Assembly (NCBI GenBank): GCA_963749365.1
Contig: CAVVME010000004.1
Span: forward strand, 248,001-312,000
Source of the DNA: WHSW01 sp963749365
GTDB taxonomy: Bacteria > Actinomycetota > Thermoleophilia > Solirubrobacterales > 70-9
Reading direction: 5' to 3'
Length of the DNA: 64,000 nt
Part shown: piece after piece, positions 1 to 7,651 of the stretch
Layout: each line of letters begins with the position of its first letter
How positions within the stretch are numbered: position 1 is the first letter of the stretch
Translations under genes and position numbers: made by a program
Notes under the pieces: generated by a model
What the model was told of the DNA's origin: nothing
The model's database searches: none
What the model saw: the letters and a program-made list of their open reading frames with translations, nothing else

Positions 1-775
1 GTACCAGTCGCGCCAGGCGGTCGACGTTGGCCTTGATCAGCTCGGGCTTGAACCCGGCGCGCTTGAGCTCGTCGCGGGCCGCGCTCGCGCTGCGCTCCGC
101 GTGACGGCGCTCGAGCCGCGCGTGCAGGACCACGTTGGTGAGCACACCGCGCCGGAAGCGATCGCGCAGCGAGAGCAGGTTTCGCATCTGCTCGGGCGCG
201 ATCCCGTCGATCTGCCCGCGAAGCAGGGGCCGGAAGGGAACCTGGCGATAGCTCTGCAACATCAGCGGATAGAGGAACTGCATGCAGAACTGGCGGTAGC
301 CGAACCACGGCTCCCCCTCGCCCAGCCGCTCGAACGAGCCGACGTCGATGAACACCGGGGCGGCTCCGCGCCATTGGAGGTTGTAGGGGGTGGCGTCCTT
401 GAGGATCATGCCCTCGTCGAGCGCCTGCTGCATCAGCTCCAGGGTCAGCAGCGCGGCCTGCTTGAGCATCGAGAAAGGCCACTCGAACGGCCACGAAAGG
501 AACGGGATCCGCTCGTGGCGAAGGACGCCGGCGAAGCCCGCCGGTGGCCTGCACTCCGGCGGCGGGACGTAGTCGCCGACGAGCTCGGTGTGGACCACCG
601 TCCCCGCTTCCTGGGCCTCGGAGAAGAAGCGCGAGCCGGCGAGGGCCTCGTAGTCGGCGAGCGCGGCGGGACTCAGGCTGCGCAGGATCTGGCCGCCGGC
701 GGAGAAGACGCGGCTGTCATAGTCGCGAAAGGAACCGCTGACCCAGCTCGCCTCTGTGCTCGCAGCGTCCGACAC
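1..775 (-). CDS. NoeA-like class I SAM methyltransferase, N-terminal part (runs off window)
   Basis: The reading frame starts at GTG 775 and is still open at base 1, giving about 258 residues that lack the C-terminus. Visible motifs, RDYDSRVF, LRHERIPF, LKDATPYN, VFIDVGSFE and GYRQFC, are ones I recall from the N-terminal region of nodulation NoeA-related SAM-dependent methyltransferases in surface-glycan loci. The SAM-binding domain would lie beyond the window edge, so the catalytic assignment is by family recall only. It lies 28 bases downstream of a small membrane protein on the same strand, an arrangement that suggests co-transcription. Only a weak AGGAA precedes the start. Confidence 0.6.
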   Translation of the reverse strand, partial: MSDAASTEASWVSGSFRDYDSRVFSAGGQILRSLSPAALADYEALAGSRFFSEAQEAGTVVHTELVGDYVPPPECRPPAGFAGVLRHERIPFLSWPFEWPFSMLKQAALLTLELMQQALDEGMILKDATPYNLQWRGAAPVFIDVGSFERLGEGEPWFGYRQFCMQFLYPLMLQSYRQVPFRPLLRGQIDGIAPEQMRNLLSLRDRFRRGVLTNVVLHARLERRHAERSASAARDELKRAGFKPELIKANVDRLARLV

Positions 776-803
776 GCGGCGTTCGCGTGCGCCTGGGGCG
801 TTC

Positions 804-1001
804 CTAGCCCTGGGCGGGCCCGGACTCCGTCGAATCGGCCTCGGCCTGGGCGTCGCCGTGCGATCCGCGACGGAAGATCGAAGTCACGCGCCGCCACCAC
901 AGCTTCGCCGTCACCGCCAATGCCGCGACCCCGCCGAGGATCGCCTGCAGGATCACGCTCCCGGTGCCGGGATCGAGATAGCCGATCAAGATGCGGGACA
1001 T
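804..1001 (-). CDS. small single-pass membrane protein (YLDPGTGS-type)
   Basis: A 65-residue protein. The ATG at 1001 is chosen because AGGAG lies 4 bases upstream; an in-frame start at 1073 has no such site. It begins MSRILIGYLDPGTGS and has one hydrophobic segment (about residues 12-34), followed by a basic stretch and an acidic, Ser/Gly-rich tail. Similar small proteins with a YLDPGTGS motif sit next to methyltransferases of the NoeA type in other actinobacteria (recall, not searched), which matches the neighbour here. The function is not known; a membrane anchor or partner for the methyltransferase is a guess. Confidence 0.65.
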   Translation of the reverse strand: MSRILIGYLDPGTGSVILQAILGGVAALAVTAKLWWRRVTSIFRRGSHGDAQAEADSTESGPAQG

Positions 1002-1122
1002 CGGACTCCTTTGGTCCGCCCGGTACTCCCTGCGCCCGGGGAAGGTGGCGAACATAGCAGCGCCGGTGGCCAAGGCCGATGGCGCGTCGGGCCCGGCACC
1101 TCTGCCCGGGATCGAGCGCGGC

Positions 1123-2903
1123 TCATTCGCGTTCCAACTCGGCGATCACGCGGCTCTCCGGGGAGCGCGGCGCGAAGTCGCAGCTGAGCACGTAGGCCAT
1201 CACCAGCCGCTCGCCCCGAAGCATCCGGGTGACGTTGTCGCGCTCCTCGCAGGCGGGCGGCGGGCGCCCGCGGCCTCGCATCCGGGCGACGACCCAGACC
1301 TCGCCGCGCGGCGCGCTCGCCGCCGTATCGTCGCCGACCTCGTCCGGCGTAGGGCGCGGCAAGGGCGCTGCAGGGCTCGATCACCGAGTCCTCGACCACC
1401 GAGCCGGGACGGGAGAGCCAGGAGGCACAGGCGGGCTCGACGTCGGCGGGAACCCGGCGAAACGCCTCGCGGGCGCTGATGAACTGATACTCGGTCTCCC
1501 AACGCCCTTCGACTCCGCCGAGCCCCGCGATCGGGTTGACGTAGACGTAGTTGTACGGATAGAGGCGGGTCTGCTCGACCGCCGGAACCGCCAGAGCGAG
1601 GCAGAGCACCGCCGCCGCGATCCAGCCCACCCGGCGGGGGGACGCCGCGGCTGGCTCGCGAGCTCGCAACAGGCTCGCGGCGCCGACGCCGGCGAGGATC
1701 GCGATCGCCGGCAGTACGTAGAGGTGCTGTCGCAACCCGGTCGACATCGCCGAGCCGGTGACGATCGCCGCCGTCGGCAGGAGGACGAGCTGGAGGACGA
1801 CCAGGAGGGCGCCTCCGGTCAGGGAGAGGCGGCGACTGCGGGCTCGCCGCCCGGCGCGATCGCGAGAAGCGTGTTGCGGATCACCACCGCCGCGCCGGCG
1901 GCGGCGATCAGGAAGACGAGCACGGGCACCGCGGCGAAGGTCCAGGCGGGCAGGTACCAGATCGGCGGAAACTCGCTCAGCGCCTGGCCGGCGGTGAGCG
2001 TGATCACGCCCTCGCGCCCGGACTCGCTCGACTCCGAAACCGACTTGAGCAGCCACTCGACCGGGTCACCGGCCGTGCGCGGATGAAGCGTCACGGCGCC
2101 GGCGAGGCCGACGAATGAAGGCGAGCGCCGGTGGCGCCAGCGGCCCGCGCCGCGGCGCGGATCGAGCCCAACGAGCGCCAGGACAGGAGCGCGAAGGTGG
2201 CCAGCGAGGCGAGCAGAGGGACCCAGATCGCCGGCCGCGTCCCGACCCCGAGGAAGACGCCGAAAGCGACCAGCGCGGCTGCCGACGTGGCCGCTGCCGC
2301 GAATCGTGCCGGGCGCCGATCCGTCCAGGAGAGGAGCAGGACGAGGCCGAAGGTGACGAAGGTGAACGCCGCCGCGACCGGGACGTCCTTGTTGCTGAAC
2401 ATCGCATAGCCGGTCCAGACCGGGATCGCCAGCAGCGCGGCGGCGCCCCAGACGGCGGCGAGTCGATCGCGCGTCAGCGTCCACACGGTGCCGCCGACGC
2501 AGAGCACGGTGGCGAGCCCGATCAGCGCCGTGGTCAGGTGTCGGACCGCGTAGGCGTCCGCCTCGGTCGAGATCTCGCCGATGCTCTCGATGCCGAGCAC
2601 CGCGTTGAGCAGGTGGGCGAGAACGTTGAACGCGGCGCCGTAGACGAACGGCGTCGCCTCGATCCGGCTCGGATCCGGCTCTCCCGCGGAGAGCAGGTAC
2701 TCGGGGACGTACCAGCCCGAGTCCAGCCACTGGTCGAAGCGCAGGGCGTGTACGTAGTCGTCGACCCCGAGCCCGATCTCACCGCTGCCGAACAGCATCT
2801 GGCCCGCGAGCAGAACCAGGACCAGGCAGGAGACGACGAGAACCACCGCGCCCGCCGGGCCGGATCGGAGCCTCTCCAGCGCGCCGAAACGGCGACTCTC
2901 CAT
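1123..2903 (-). pseudogene. GT-C membrane glycosyltransferase (GT39-like), three frameshifts
   Basis: The coding signal moves between frames along one gene. Residues from MESRRFGALERL (ATG 2903) to about 2115 are in one frame. TLHPRTAGDPVEWLLKSVSES to about 1830 is in a second. LLVVLQLVLLPTAAIVTGS to about 1355 is in a third, and the C-terminus ending VIAELERE is back in the second. Stitched together it is about 590 residues with about 10 membrane helices, an early VDDYVH motif and a conserved LYPYNYVYVNP motif, as in dolichyl-phosphate-mannose-type GT-C enzymes. There are no stop codons within the coding stretches, so indel errors in the assembly are as likely as true decay. A TAGATT -10 box (2914-2919) lies 10 bases upstream of the ATG. 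Confidence 0.65.
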
Positions 2904-2989
2904 AGGGCGCCGGAATCTACGCGATCCCGGTGTCGGACCCGCGGCCGCAGCCGCGCAGCCGCGACGATCTGATCGGATAGATTGAGCGC

Positions 2990-3151
2990 GTGGGCGGCAT
3001 CAGCGTCGGAGTCGCGATCGCGCTCGGCGCAGTGATCGGCTTGGCGCTCGGGATCCTCGTCAGCGTGACCACCGAGATCCCGCTCGCGCCCGAGATCGGG
3101 CTGGTCCTCGGTGCGTTGATCGGCTGGCTCTGGCGGCGAGAGCACGGCTAG
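2990..3151 (+). CDS. small two-helix membrane protein, 53 aa
   Basis: Starts at GTG 2990 and stops at TAG 3149. The protein is almost entirely hydrophobic: two Gly/Ala/Val/Ile-rich membrane segments (about residues 3-25 and 34-48) separated by TTEIPLAPE, ending WLWRREHG. A TAGATT box (2978-2983) lies 6 bases before the GTG, which fits a leaderless start as seen elsewhere in this window. It is followed 33 bases later by a DUF4386-like gene on the same strand. I do not recognise a function; the Gly-rich helices suggest a packed transmembrane hairpin. Confidence 0.5.
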   Translation: MGGISVGVAIALGAVIGLALGILVSVTTEIPLAPEIGLVLGALIGWLWRREHG

Positions 3152-3184
3152 GGATCGGTTGAGCGGGGAACCGGGGCACGGCCG

Positions 3185-3877
3185 GTGAGCGAGCAGGCCG
3201 TAGCCGGAATCGTGCTGATCACCGTCCCGATCATCTTCAACGCGGGGTTTGCGCTCCTGGCCCAGCGCTTCGACTACCCCGAGATCCTGCGGCGGCCGAC
3301 GCACGAGGTGCTGGAGCGGTTTCGCGCCGGCGGAACCGGCCTGCTGCTGATCTGGTGGTTGTTCGCGCTCTCCGCGGTGCTGTTCGCCGCGCTCGTGGTC
3401 CTGCTCGCGGTCGCCCTCGAGGAGGCCGATCGCGCAGTGATCGTGCTCGGCGCAGTCTTCGGAGTGCTCGCTTCGGCGGTCCAGTTCCTCGGCCTGATCC
3501 GGTGGCCGTTCCTGGTCCCGTACCTGGCGCGGGTCGCCGCCGAGGCCGGTCCGGACTCAGCCCGGGGGGAAGCGGTCGACGTCGTCTTTCAGGCCTTCAA
3601 TCGCTACCTCGGCGTCGCCGTGGGCGAGCACCTCGGGTACGCGTTCACCGGCGCCTGGTCGATCCTGGCCGGGGTCGCGCTGATCGACTCGACCGTGGTC
3701 CCGGATTGGCTCGGCGTCCTCGGGGTCCTGATCGGGCCGCTGTTCCTGCTCTGCTCGCTCGAGTTCGTCGGCCGCTTCGAGGAGTCGGGATGGAAGCTCG
3801 CCGGAGCGCTGACGCCGATCGCCTACATCGCCTGGTCGCTGTGGCTGCTCGCCGTCGGGGTCGCCCTGCTGGCCTGA
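3185..3877 (+). CDS. DUF4386-like integral membrane protein
   Basis: A 230-residue protein from GTG 3185 with about six membrane segments spread over the whole length. The order of segments, the polar HEVLERFRAGGTGLL region between helices 1 and 2, and the size match the DUF4386 family as I remember it. No enzymatic motif is visible. It shares its strand with the 53-residue membrane protein just upstream and is convergent with the CHRD gene. A strong hairpin separates the two. The biological role is unknown. Confidence 0.6.
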   Translation: MSEQAVAGIVLITVPIIFNAGFALLAQRFDYPEILRRPTHEVLERFRAGGTGLLLIWWLFALSAVLFAALVVLLAVALEEADRAVIVLGAVFGVLASAVQFLGLIRWPFLVPYLARVAAEAGPDSARGEAVDVVFQAFNRYLGVAVGEHLGYAFTGAWSILAGVALIDSTVVPDWLGVLGVLIGPLFLLCSLEFVGRFEESGWKLAGALTPIAYIAWSLWLLAVGVALLA

Positions 3878-3905
3878 TCGCCCCGGCGGCCGTCGGGTTG
3901 AACGC

Positions 3906-3936
3906 CCGCCCCCGCCACCCGAGGCGGCGGGGGCGG
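3906..3936. terminator. bidirectional hairpin between convergent genes
   Basis: A perfect 11-bp inverted repeat: CCGCCCCCGCC at 3906-3916 pairs with GGCGGGGGCGG at 3926-3936 across a 9-base loop. It lies between the ends of the DUF4386-like gene (plus) and the CHRD gene (minus), where it could end both transcripts. No T-run follows, which is usual for high-GC actinobacterial terminators. Confidence 0.6.
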
Positions 3937-3951
3937 CGCTCGAGCTGGGCG

Positions 3952-4473
3952 CTAGTGCTCGATCTGAGCGCGGATCTCGCCCGCCGGGTACTTCTCGGTG
4001 TGGACGTTCGCGTACGTCGCTCCGGCGCGGATCGCGTCGACGAGCTCGTCGAACTCGCCGGCGTCGATCCCCTGCTCGGCAGGCCCGATCACGTCCGCGG
4101 GCCCGATCGTGCCCGTGATCGTCGCCGGGGCGGGCGGGCAGGCCTGCGTACCGACCGGGCCGTTGCCCAGGTTGGAGCACAGGAACACGCTCACCCCGCC
4201 GCTCTGGGCGCGGGCGCCGAAGTGGATGTGCGCCTGGGTCACGGTCGCTTCGAGATCGGCGTAGCTGAGCCGATAGGAGATCTCCCGGTCGGATCGGTCG
4301 ATGTGCAGCTTGAACCGTCCCTCTCCTGGGGTCGAGAGGGCGAGCGGGGTCTCCTCGTAGCCGGTCAAGCTGGCGCGGATCTGCTTGCCGCCGCCGGCGA
4401 CCGCGACGACCGTGCCGACGGCCATCACCCCCACCACCGCGACCGCGACCGCCAGCTTCAAGCGTCCGTTCAT
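3952..4473 (-). CDS. secreted CHRD-domain protein
   Basis: A 173-residue protein. ATG 4473 is preferred because AGGAGG lies 7 bases upstream; the GTG two codons earlier is too close to that site. Residues 1-28 form a signal peptide or membrane anchor. Residues about 32-170 resemble a CHRD domain (a fold first described in chordin): ASLTGYEETP, THxHFG-type AHIHFG, ATITGTIGPADV and the closing YANVHTEKYPAGEIRAQI are the usual landmarks. CHRD proteins are exported and of unknown biochemical role. Convergent with the gene to the left. Confidence 0.8.
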   Translation of the reverse strand: MNGRLKLAVAVAVVGVMAVGTVVAVAGGGKQIRASLTGYEETPLALSTPGEGRFKLHIDRSDREISYRLSYADLEATVTQAHIHFGARAQSGGVSVFLCSNLGNGPVGTQACPPAPATITGTIGPADVIGPAEQGIDAGEFDELVDAIRAGATYANVHTEKYPAGEIRAQIEH

Positions 4474-4607
4474 CGACACACCTCCTGAGACTCGGGATCT
4501 GGGCGCCCGTCAATGGGAGATACGAAGGTCGGCGGCGCAGGGATTGACGCCGCTCGATCGACGGCCGGGCGTCCCGATCGCTCAGGGATCGCTCGAGGCG
4601 GTCCTGC

Positions 4608-5027
4608 TCAGCAGCAGGGCGAAGCGGCCCCACTGCCCTCGGCGGCGGGCTCCGCGTCGCCGTGGGTCACGAACACCTCCCAGCGCTCGCCGTCCGGGGC
4701 CGTGACCCAGATCTTGTCCTGCTTGGCGTAGCAGCAGGTGGTGTCCATCTCGTCGAAGGTGGCCAGGCCCGCCTCCACCAGCCGCGCCCGCGTTCGCAGC
4801 ACGTCGTCCGTCGAGTCGACCTGGATGCCGGCGTGGTTGAAGGCACCGAGCGCACCGTCGCGCTCGCCCTCGTTGAGGGTGAAGTTGAGCGCCGGGTCGG
4901 CAAGCTCGAACTTGGCGTAGCCGGGCCGGACCTTCGCCGGCTCGATCCCGAACAGGGCCCGATAGAACGGCAGCGCCCGGTCGACGGCCTCGACGGTCAG
5001 TGCCAGGTGTGGTCTCAGGACAGCCAT
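4608..5027 (-). CDS. arsI: ArsI/CadI-type VOC metalloenzyme (organoarsenical C-As lyase candidate)
   Basis: A 139-residue vicinal-oxygen-chelate protein. ArsI-type enzymes use Fe(II) to cleave the carbon-arsenic bond of trivalent organoarsenicals; the related CadI is cadmium-induced. Every expected position is visible: metal ligands His7, His65 and Glu117, and the adjacent thiols Cys98-Cys99 in DTTCCYA that bind arsenic. Two more cysteines end the protein (SPCC). ATG 5027 lies inside the 3' end of arsR (13-base overlap) with GGAGG 10 bases upstream, so the two are almost certainly co-transcribed and translationally coupled. The residue pattern supports ArsI; substrate choice versus Cd cannot be settled from sequence. 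Confidence 0.85.
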   Translation of the reverse strand: MAVLRPHLALTVEAVDRALPFYRALFGIEPAKVRPGYAKFELADPALNFTLNEGERDGALGAFNHAGIQVDSTDDVLRTRARLVEAGLATFDEMDTTCCYAKQDKIWVTAPDGERWEVFVTHGDAEPAAEGSGAASPCC

Positions 5028-5368
5028 GCGGACAGTTCCTCCAGTGCGTCGGGATTGACGTAGTAGTAGGCCCACAGGCCCTGCCGCTCCGAGCCGACTA
5101 TCCCGGCCTCGCGGAGGACCTTGAGATGGTGGGAGACGGTCGGCTGCGAGAGGTCGAAGAGAGGCACCAGCTCGCAGACGCAGACCTTGCCGGCGTGCTT
5201 GCGCAGGACGTCGACGAGCTGCATCCGGACCGGATCGCCGAGCGCCTTCGCCACCCGGCCGATCCGCTCCGCCTGCGCTCGCTCGATCTCCGGGTAGGCA
5301 ACCGGCTCGCAACAGGGCTCCCCCACCGCGCGCTTCTGCTTCGGCACCAGTTCCAGATCGACAGCCAT
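5015..5368 (-). CDS. arsR: ArsR/SmtB-family metalloregulatory repressor
   Basis: A 117-residue winged-helix repressor. Recognition helix region LSQPTVSHHLKVLREAGIV (about residues 73-91) and the metal-site motif KVCVCEL (Cys63, Cys65) match As(III)/Sb(III)-sensing ArsR proteins. An extra Cys19-Cys20 pair lies in the N-terminal arm and could be a third thiolate source. It is expected to repress its own operon with arsI and the divergent arsC, and to release DNA on binding arsenite. The start at ATG 5368 leaves only 27 bases to the divergent arsC start. Confidence 0.9.
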   Translation of the reverse strand: MAVDLELVPKQKRAVGEPCCEPVAYPEIERAQAERIGRVAKALGDPVRMQLVDVLRKHAGKVCVCELVPLFDLSQPTVSHHLKVLREAGIVGSERQGLWAYYYVNPDALEELSAWLS

Positions 5369-5395
5369 CTATACACATGAATATCAATTGAATCG
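5369..5395. promoter_or_regulatory. divergent arsR/arsC control region with TCAATTGA palindrome
   Basis: The whole intergenic space between the two start codons is 27 bases and is AT-rich against its surroundings. It contains a perfect TCAATTGA palindrome at 5384-5391, a plausible ArsR half-site core, and TGTGTATAG on the minus strand just before the arsR ATG. With so little room, promoters must overlap each other and extend into the opposing coding sequences, so one bound repressor dimer could block both. The operator assignment is an inference. Confidence 0.5.
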
Positions 5396-5833
5396 ATGCT
5401 TGTCAATCGTTATCATCCGTCGATCGCCGACGACCGTCCCACCGTGCTCTTCGTCTGCGTCCACAACGCGGGCCGCAGCCAGATGGCCGGCGGCCTGCTC
5501 GAGAAGCTGGCCGGCGACCGGGTCCGGGTCCGCACCGCCGGCTCGGCCCCGGCGGACGAGATCAACCCGGTAGCGGTCGAGGCGATGGCCGAGGTCGGCG
5601 TTGACCTCGGCGCGGAGCTGCCCAAGCTGCTGACCACCGATGCGGTCCGCGAGGCCGACGTTGTGATCACGATGGGCTGTGGCGACGCCTGCCCGGTCTT
5701 TCCCGGCAAACGCTACGAGGACTGGGATCTGGAGGACCCGGCGGGCAAGGACCTCGCCGCCGTCCGGCGCATCCGCGACGAGGTCGAGCGCCGCGTACGG
5801 GCGCTGATGGAGGAACTGGCTTCCGGCCGGTGA
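5396..5833 (+). CDS. arsC: arsenate reductase ArsC, LMW-phosphatase (thioredoxin) type
   Basis: A 145-residue protein reducing arsenate to arsenite. The phosphatase-like loop VCVHNAGRSQMA gives the CX5R signature (Cys21, Arg27). The second part ITMGCGDACPVFPGKRYEDW carries the two resolving cysteines of the thioredoxin-coupled ArsC class, and the DWDLEDPAGKD segment is the usual conserved acid loop. The start at ATG 5396 is the only one near. It is divergent from arsR and convergent with the next gene (22-base gap). No arsenite exporter (ArsB/Acr3) is seen nearby, so efflux must be encoded elsewhere. Confidence 0.92.
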   Translation: MLVNRYHPSIADDRPTVLFVCVHNAGRSQMAGGLLEKLAGDRVRVRTAGSAPADEINPVAVEAMAEVGVDLGAELPKLLTTDAVREADVVITMGCGDACPVFPGKRYEDWDLEDPAGKDLAAVRRIRDEVERRVRALMEELASGR

Positions 5834-5855
5834 ACGCCCCGCGGCTGCCGGCGAC

Positions 5856-7529
5856 CTACCGCTCAGGCCGCGCGTCCGCTTGCTTCAGATACTGGTGCAC
5901 GAAGGCGATCGCCATGCTGCCTTCGCCGACCGCGGCGGCGACGCGTTTTACGGGGGCGAACCGGACGTCGCCGCAGGCGAAGACGCCCGGGGCGCTGGTC
6001 TCGAGCAGATACGGGTCGCGATCGAGCTCCCAGCGCCCGGCGGCGGCCACGTCGGAGCCCGTGAGCACGAAGCCGTGGCGATCGAGCGCCACCTCGGGCG
6101 GCAGCCAGGCCGTCTCCGCGTCCGCGCCGATGAAGATGAACAGCCCACCTGAGTCCAGTCTCGTCGTCGTCCCGGTCTCGGCGTCGCGGACCTCGATCGC
6201 CTCCAGGGAGACGTCGCCGCGCGCCGCCACGACCTCCGTCCGATAGAGGACGTTGATGTTCGGCCGGGTCGCGAGCTGGTCGATGAGATAGCGCGACATG
6301 CTCGTCTCGAGCCGTTCGCGGCGGCAGAGGATGCTCACGCTGCGAGCATGGTTGGAGAAGAAGATCGCCGCCTGCCCGGCCGAGTTTCCGGCGCCGAGGA
6401 CGTGGACGTCGAGGCCGTGGGTGCCGGCCGCCTCGCTGCGAGCCGCGCCGTAGGAGATCCCCTTTCCGGCAAGCCGGTCGAAACCCTCGATCGAAAGCTG
6501 TCGCCAGGCGACGCCGCAGGCGAGAATGATCGTCCGCGCGCGCAGGACGTCACCGCCGTCGAAGTGCACCTGATGCGTCGCGGTGTCGATCCGCGTGATC
6601 GCCCGGGTGACGAGGATCTCGGCGCCCAGCCTCCGCGCTTGCTGGAGCGCACGGCTTGCCAGCTCGTCGCCGGACACACCCGACGGGAACCCGAGGTAGT
6701 TCTCGATCCGTGACGACGTGCCCGCCTGGCCCCCGGGCGCCTCGCGCTCGACGACGATCGCGCTCAGGCCCTCGGACGCTCCGTAGACGGCCGCGGCGAG
6801 CCCGGAGGGCCCGGCGCCGACGATCACTGTGTCGTACTCGGCCGCGGCGGGCTCGGTGCCGAGGCCGAGCAACTCGGCGACGCGGCGAAGCTCCGGCCGG
6901 ACGACCGTCTTGCCATCGACGACGCGGACCACCGGGCAATCCTCGACGGCGGGCAGCGAACCGCCCCACTGCTCGGCCGCATCCGGCGCGTCGGGGGTGA
7001 CCCAGTCGAAGTTGATCTGGTTGCGGTCGAGGAAGCGTCGCAACTGCGAGCAGGAGGCATCCCAGCGGTGGCCGAACACGATCGCCCGAGGAGGGGGCGG
7101 CTCGGCCGCCAGCCCCTGGAGCCCGGCCGCTCCGCCGATCCGGTAGCTCGCGAGTCGGCCGACTTCCTCCGCGACCTCTGGGTGCACGGCCGCGACGGCG
7201 TGGAAGTCGTGCGGCTCGACTCGCATCACCCGCGACTTCTCCGCCGCCCGGAAGCCGACCGGAAAGACGGTCCCGAGCGTGATCGGCACCTCGCCGAAGA
7301 TGTCCCCCGGGCGCCGTTCGCCGACCAAGCGCTCGACCCCGTCGAGGAGCTGGACCGCCTCGATCCGGCCCTCGAGCAGGGCGAAGAGGGCCCGCTCGCC
7401 ACCCTCGTCCGCCGCGTACTCGCCAGGGGCGAGGCTGATATCGGCCGCCACCCGGGAGAGCCGCTCGCACCCGGCCGGGTCGAGCGTCGCGAAGACCTCG
7501 ACCGCGGCGATCTCCTCGGCGGTCACCAT
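5856..7529 (-). CDS. cNMP-binding / glutaredoxin-like / TrxR-like FAD oxidoreductase fusion
   Basis: About 557 residues. Residues about 10-125 look like a cyclic-nucleotide-binding domain (GDIFGEVPITLG). About 148-225 resemble a thioredoxin/glutaredoxin fold (HRWDASCSQL, CPVVRVVDGK). About 230-540 are a thioredoxin-reductase-like flavoprotein with GAGPSG near 236, NAD-binding GAGNSAGQA and the FAD-closing GVFACGDVR. The usual CxxC redox pair of thioredoxin reductase is absent: the site reads ACGVAW with a single Cys. The enzyme more likely passes electrons to its own Grx-like domain or to another acceptor. Start choice between ATG 7529 and GTG 7538 is open; neither has a clear ribosome site. 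Confidence 0.75.
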   Translation of the reverse strand: MVTAEEIAAVEVFATLDPAGCERLSRVAADISLAPGEYAADEGGERALFALLEGRIEAVQLLDGVERLVGERRPGDIFGEVPITLGTVFPVGFRAAEKSRVMRVEPHDFHAVAAVHPEVAEEVGRLASYRIGGAAGLQGLAAEPPPPRAIVFGHRWDASCSQLRRFLDRNQINFDWVTPDAPDAAEQWGGSLPAVEDCPVVRVVDGKTVVRPELRRVAELLGLGTEPAAAEYDTVIVGAGPSGLAAAVYGASEGLSAIVVEREAPGGQAGTSSRIENYLGFPSGVSGDELASRALQQARRLGAEILVTRAITRIDTATHQVHFDGGDVLRARTIILACGVAWRQLSIEGFDRLAGKGISYGAARSEAAGTHGLDVHVLGAGNSAGQAAIFFSNHARSVSILCRRERLETSMSRYLIDQLATRPNINVLYRTEVVAARGDVSLEAIEVRDAETGTTTRLDSGGLFIFIGADAETAWLPPEVALDRHGFVLTGSDVAAAGRWELDRDPYLLETSAPGVFACGDVRFAPVKRVAAAVGEGSMAIAFVHQYLKQADARPER

Positions 7530-7651
7530 TGGCCGCACGCCGCATGATCGTCAGGTCGGCCGCCGGTCACAGGGCGGACAACGCTACCCGTCGGATCGCC
7601 GTTCGGCCACCCCGCCGGCGCGAGCGCGCTACGCCTTGTCGCGAGGGCTCC

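Noticed and set aside
101..1057. A 318-codon plus-strand frame at the left edge
   Set aside because: Antisense to the methyltransferase and small membrane protein genes; no family motifs and Arg/Ala-rich shadow composition.
4608..5387. A single 259-codon minus-strand frame covering arsI and arsR
   Set aside because: Only the part from ATG 5027 codes for ArsI; upstream the frame is antiparallel to nothing but is out of register with arsR, whose own frame (5015-5368) carries all ArsR motifs.
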